Assembly: GCA_945639745.1 (NCBI GenBank)
Contig: CALZEK010000048.1
Location: 1-8,582, forward strand
DNA length: 8,582 bases
Origin: an uncultured Bacillaceae bacterium
GTDB lineage: Bacteria > Bacillota > Bacilli > Bacillales > Amphibacillaceae
Direction of reading: 5' to 3'
Shown in pieces: positions 6,652 to 8,582 of the stretch (the first letter of the stretch is position 1; every line of letters starts with the position of its first letter). Under the pieces are notes generated by a model. The model saw only the letters and a program-made list of their open reading frames with translations, was not told the DNA's origin and searched no databases. Position numbers and translations under genes: made by a program.

Positions 6652-7218
6652 ATGGAACAAGAAATTGAAATTGAGTTTAAAGTGCTATTACCAAAAGATA
6701 AATTTAATCAAATTCTAAATACGCTTAACTTTCCAGCTAAACCTTTTACACAAATTAATTATTATTTTGAAACACCTGATTTACAATTAAAAAAACACCA
6801 CGCAGCATTACGAATTAGAAAGAAAAATTCAAACTATATAGTAACATTAAAAGAACCTCATTCACAAGGTATTCTAGAAACACATGACCGTATTTCTGAA
6901 ACGGCATTTAACAATGCAATTAATCATAATCATTTGGTTGCGCCAAACTGTTTTAAACAACTAGATAAAATGAATATTAAAATTGATGAGATTACTTACA
7001 TCGGATCTTTAAAGACAGAAAGATATGAATATACTGATAGTCATTTAATTTATGTCTTAGACAAGAGCTTTTACAATCAAAAAATTGATTATGAATTAGA
7101 AATTGAAGCACCTTCTAGAAGTATTGGATTAGATAAATTCAATGAATTAATTGCAAGATTTAATATAAAAGAGCTACCACCTATCACAAAAATAGAGCGA
7201 TTCTTTAATTCCTTATAA
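6652..7218 (+). CDS. CYTH-domain protein (YjbK-like triphosphate tunnel metalloenzyme)
   Basis: This 188-residue cytosolic protein belongs to the CYTH superfamily (adenylyl cyclase CyaB and thiamine triphosphatase), also called triphosphate tunnel metalloenzymes. The N-terminal signature E-x-E-x-K is present as EIEFK in MEQEIEIEFK. Alternating charged strands that line the tunnel follow: ALRIRKKN, YIVTLKEP, SLKTERYEY, YELEIEA and TKIERFF. Such proteins hydrolyse or bind triphosphate-containing molecules with a divalent metal; the cellular substrate of the YjbK branch is not certain. The ATG is supported by GGGGGCG (6638-6644), about 7-8 bases upstream. The length agrees with Bacillus YjbK. 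It is divergent from NAD kinase and lies 92 bases before the truncated haemoglobin gene, the conserved order. The gene may form one transcript with the two genes that follow, though the leader of the next gene has possible signals of its own. Confidence 0.92.
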   Translation: MEQEIEIEFKVLLPKDKFNQILNTLNFPAKPFTQINYYFETPDLQLKKHHAALRIRKKNSNYIVTLKEPHSQGILETHDRISETAFNNAINHNHLVAPNCFKQLDKMNIKIDEITYIGSLKTERYEYTDSHLIYVLDKSFYNQKIDYELEIEAPSRSIGLDKFNELIARFNIKELPPITKIERFFNSL

Positions 7219-7242
7219 AGTGTTATAGAACATAATTTTTGC

Positions 7243-7294
7243 TTGACTATACAACTGTTGATACAATAAATAATAATTGTATTTATTTAGTCAA
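7243..7294 (+). promoter_or_regulatory. nested inverted repeats in the truncated-haemoglobin leader; possible operator/promoter
   Basis: The 92-base gap before the haemoglobin gene has TTGACTA (7243-7249) with its complement TAGTCAA (7288-7294). Inside these, ATACAAT (7261-7267) pairs with ATTGTAT (7276-7282), and TACAA (7250-7254) alternatively with TTGTA (7277-7281). TTGACT and TTGATA (7258-7263) look like -35 boxes, but no well-spaced -10 is convincing. It has no T tract, so it is not a terminator. It may be a regulator-binding dyad or an mRNA leader fold. No named operator matches. Confidence 0.4.
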
Positions 7295-7310
7295 CTTAAG
7301 GAGGATTTTA

Positions 7311-7691
7311 ATGTCAATTCCAGGAACTATTTATGAAGCAATTGGTGGTCAAGAAGCCATCGATAACATTGCTAATAATTTATATAAACATGTTGCTCAA
7401 GAACCAAAATTAATGGAAATCTTTCCAGAAGACCTAAATGAATCTGCTCGTAAACAGAGTTTATTTTTAACTCAATTATTTGGAGGACCACAGTTATATT
7501 TAGAAGAACGCGGTCATCCCATGTTAAAAAGACGTCACTTAGAATTTGAAGTCACTCATGAACGTAAAGTTTTGTGGCTAAAATGTATGGATAAATCTTT
7601 AGAAGAAAGTCAAATAGAAGAGCCTTATCGTTCAGCAATTTTCCAACGATTGACTATGACAGCTGAGCATATGGTAAACACATTAGATTAA
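7311..7691 (+). CDS. yjbI: group II truncated haemoglobin (YjbI)
   Basis: This 126-residue haem protein is of the group II (trHbO) class, binding O2 and other small ligands; a peroxidase-like or reactive-species role has been proposed for relatives. Family residues are seen: the proximal haem His is His76 in KRRHLEF, Tyr25 is at B10, Gln49 at E11, Trp89 at G8 (VLWLKCM), and the stretch KQ-x-x-FLTQ-x-x-GGP-x-x-Y is intact. E7 appears to be Ser45 where the Bacillus subtilis protein has Thr, a mild change in the distal pocket (numbering from memory). The ATG at 7311 has AAGGAGG (7298-7304) 6 bases upstream. A longer frame back to TTG 7239 runs through the leader dyads and is rejected. YjbH follows 30 bases later, so the pair forms the conserved yjbI-yjbH operon. 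Confidence 0.95.
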   Translation: MSIPGTIYEAIGGQEAIDNIANNLYKHVAQEPKLMEIFPEDLNESARKQSLFLTQLFGGPQLYLEERGHPMLKRRHLEFEVTHERKVLWLKCMDKSLEESQIEEPYRSAIFQRLTMTAEHMVNTLD

Positions 7692-7721
7692 TTATATTTC
7701 AAGTGAAAGTGAGGTTTGGAG

Positions 7722-8516
7722 ATGATTGGAAAAAACCAAGTAGATAATTTATCTAAGATTAAAGTTGATGCAATTAATAAACCAATTATCATTTATGCTT
7801 TTATTAATCCATTAAGTCATACATGTTGGGCATTAGAACCACTCATTAAAAAAATGGTATTAGAATATGGCGATTACTTTACAGTTCGACCTGTCATTTC
7901 ATTTGGAGCCTCATCTCATGAAAAGAAAATTAAAACAAGTGTTAGTTTCTTAAAACAAAATCTAGGACTTGCTATAAAAGCAGCTGGTTTACAAGGTAAT
8001 AAGATGGGCAGACAATTTCTCCAAAAGGTTCAAGAGGCTTATTTTTTTTATGATGATGACCTTTTAAATGAAGATGTAATGATGACTTATGCTTCTTTAC
8101 TTGATCTTGATTTAAATGAATTTTCAAATGATCTCTATTCTCATTCTGCAAAAAAAGCTTATCAAGCTGATTTAAAATTAAAAAAAGAAATGAATATTAA
8201 AGAATTACCTTCACTTGTTTTTTTCAGTAAACATAATGAAATGCATAATTTAAAAATAACAGGTTTAGCTAATTATAATGATTATACTTATCTTTTATAT
8301 AAGCTACTAAATAAAAAAATTACTCCTAAAAATAAACCTTCTTTAAAATCATTTTTGATGAGTCAGAGCTTGCTTAGTATAGAAGATATTGCATTTATAT
8401 TTGATTGGACCCACGATCAAACAAAAGTTAAATTAAACCAATTGAAACTAGCAGGTGATGTAGAAGAATTGACGATTTTATCTAGAAAATATTGGACTTA
8501 TAAACATAAAAAATAG
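7722..8516 (+). CDS. yjbH: YjbH, ClpXP adaptor protein for Spx degradation
   Basis: This is a 264-residue thioredoxin-fold (DsbA-like) cytosolic adaptor which, in Bacillus and Staphylococcus, binds the thiol-stress regulator Spx and speeds its degradation by ClpXP. The fold begins with PIIIYAFINP and the active-site position reads S32-H-T-C35-W, followed by ALEPLIKK. Bacillus relatives have CPxCW here as I recall, so the first Cys is replaced. A helical insert follows, then a cis-Pro-like loop (IKELPSLVFF), and a C-terminal part ending LSRKYWTY. The N-terminus lacks the His/Cys-rich zinc segment of Bacillus YjbH, as in staphylococci. The ATG at 7722 has GAGG (7711-7714) 7 bases upstream; TTG 7716 is too close. 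It is co-transcribed with yjbI. The stop codon shares two bases with the terminator stem. Stability of YjbH would set Spx level and so disulfide-stress and antibiotic tolerance in known species. Confidence 0.93.
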   Translation: MIGKNQVDNLSKIKVDAINKPIIIYAFINPLSHTCWALEPLIKKMVLEYGDYFTVRPVISFGASSHEKKIKTSVSFLKQNLGLAIKAAGLQGNKMGRQFLQKVQEAYFFYDDDLLNEDVMMTYASLLDLDLNEFSNDLYSHSAKKAYQADLKLKKEMNIKELPSLVFFSKHNEMHNLKITGLANYNDYTYLLYKLLNKKITPKNKPSLKSFLMSQSLLSIEDIAFIFDWTHDQTKVKLNQLKLAGDVEELTILSRKYWTYKHKK

Positions 8517-8552
8517 ACCTTAAACACATTAATGTGTTTAAGGTCTTTTTTT
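8515..8552. terminator. bidirectional Rho-independent terminator after yjbH
   Basis: A perfect 32-base palindrome (arms 8515-8530 and 8531-8546, practical loop TTAA) is followed by a T run to 8552. On the other strand the A run at 8507-8513 gives a T tract, so it can also end transcription of a convergent gene from the right. The left arm begins inside the yjbH stop codon. Confidence 0.92.
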
Positions 8553-8553
8553 A

Positions 8554-8582
8554 TTATCTGAAATCTCTCGTCTCTTCTGCAT
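8554..8582 (-). CDS. possible C-terminal end of a convergent gene (pepF by synteny)
   Basis: On the - strand a frame entering from the right edge reads AEETRDFR and stops at TAA (8556-8554), just before the bidirectional terminator. In Bacillus a gene for oligoendopeptidase F (pepF) converges on yjbH, and staphylococci have a similar neighbour. Eight residues cannot identify the protein and another frame is also open for a few codons more (ending in MQKRREISDNKKRP), so both the gene and its identity are inference. Confidence 0.3.

Noticed and set aside
7239..7310. N-terminal extension of the truncated haemoglobin from TTG 7239
   Set aside because: The added residues do not resemble the family, the extension crosses the leader dyads, and a perfect AAGGAGG serves the ATG at 7311.
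1..8582. Novel defence, mobile or CRISPR system
   Set aside because: All genes belong to conserved housekeeping families in conserved order. No direct-repeat array, transposase, integrase, tRNA or attachment site was seen.

Overview
This AT-rich window reads as chromosomal core sequence from a low-GC Gram-positive bacterium (Firmicutes, Bacillales). The gene set and order match what is known around yjbH-yjbI-yjbK-ppnK-rluD-mgtE and yjcF-yjcG-yjcH in Staphylococcaceae and, more loosely, Bacillus. The short YjbH N-terminus without a His-rich segment favours a member of Staphylococcaceae (Staphylococcus, Macrococcus or a relative). Genus is not decidable from the sequence alone.

Layout. On the + strand, the 3' part of an ABC exporter half-transporter runs in from the left edge (to 1442). 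It is followed by a YjcH-like alpha/beta-hydrolase (about 1507/1525-2229) that ends in a strong terminator. A yjcG-yjcF pair follows (2347-3287; 2H phosphoesterase and GNAT acetyltransferase). On the - strand, reading right to left, lies a probable operon of NAD kinase (6493-5678), an RluA/RluD-type pseudouridine synthase broken by one in-frame stop (5685-4741), and the magnesium transporter MgtE (4677-3325). MgtE converges on yjcF at a shared bidirectional terminator. A 158-bp divergent promoter region separates NAD kinase from a + strand series: CYTH-domain protein (6652-7218), group II truncated haemoglobin (7311-7691) and the Spx-degradation adaptor YjbH (7722-8516). These end at a perfect 16-bp-stem terminator. 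A few codons of a probable convergent - strand gene lie at the right edge; pepF is found there in Bacillus.

How the genes work together. The right half is a redox and stress neighbourhood. YjbH presents the thiol-stress regulator Spx to ClpXP, truncated haemoglobin handles O2 or reactive gases, NAD kinase makes NADP for reductive defence, and the CYTH protein binds or cleaves polyphosphate-type substrates. MgtE supplies Mg2+.

No mobile element, CRISPR array, RNA gene or clearly new multi-gene system is visible. The points deserving a second look are the nonsense codon splitting the pseudouridine synthase, the absence of a canonical start codon at the proper distance from the Shine-Dalgarno of the YjcH-like gene (an ATC sits there), the absence of the alarmone synthetase gene relQ/yjbM from its usual place beside NAD kinase, a degenerate SxxC in place of the CxxC in YjbH, and unexplained inverted repeats upstream of the haemoglobin and NAD kinase genes. 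No gene-free stretch exceeds 300 bases.
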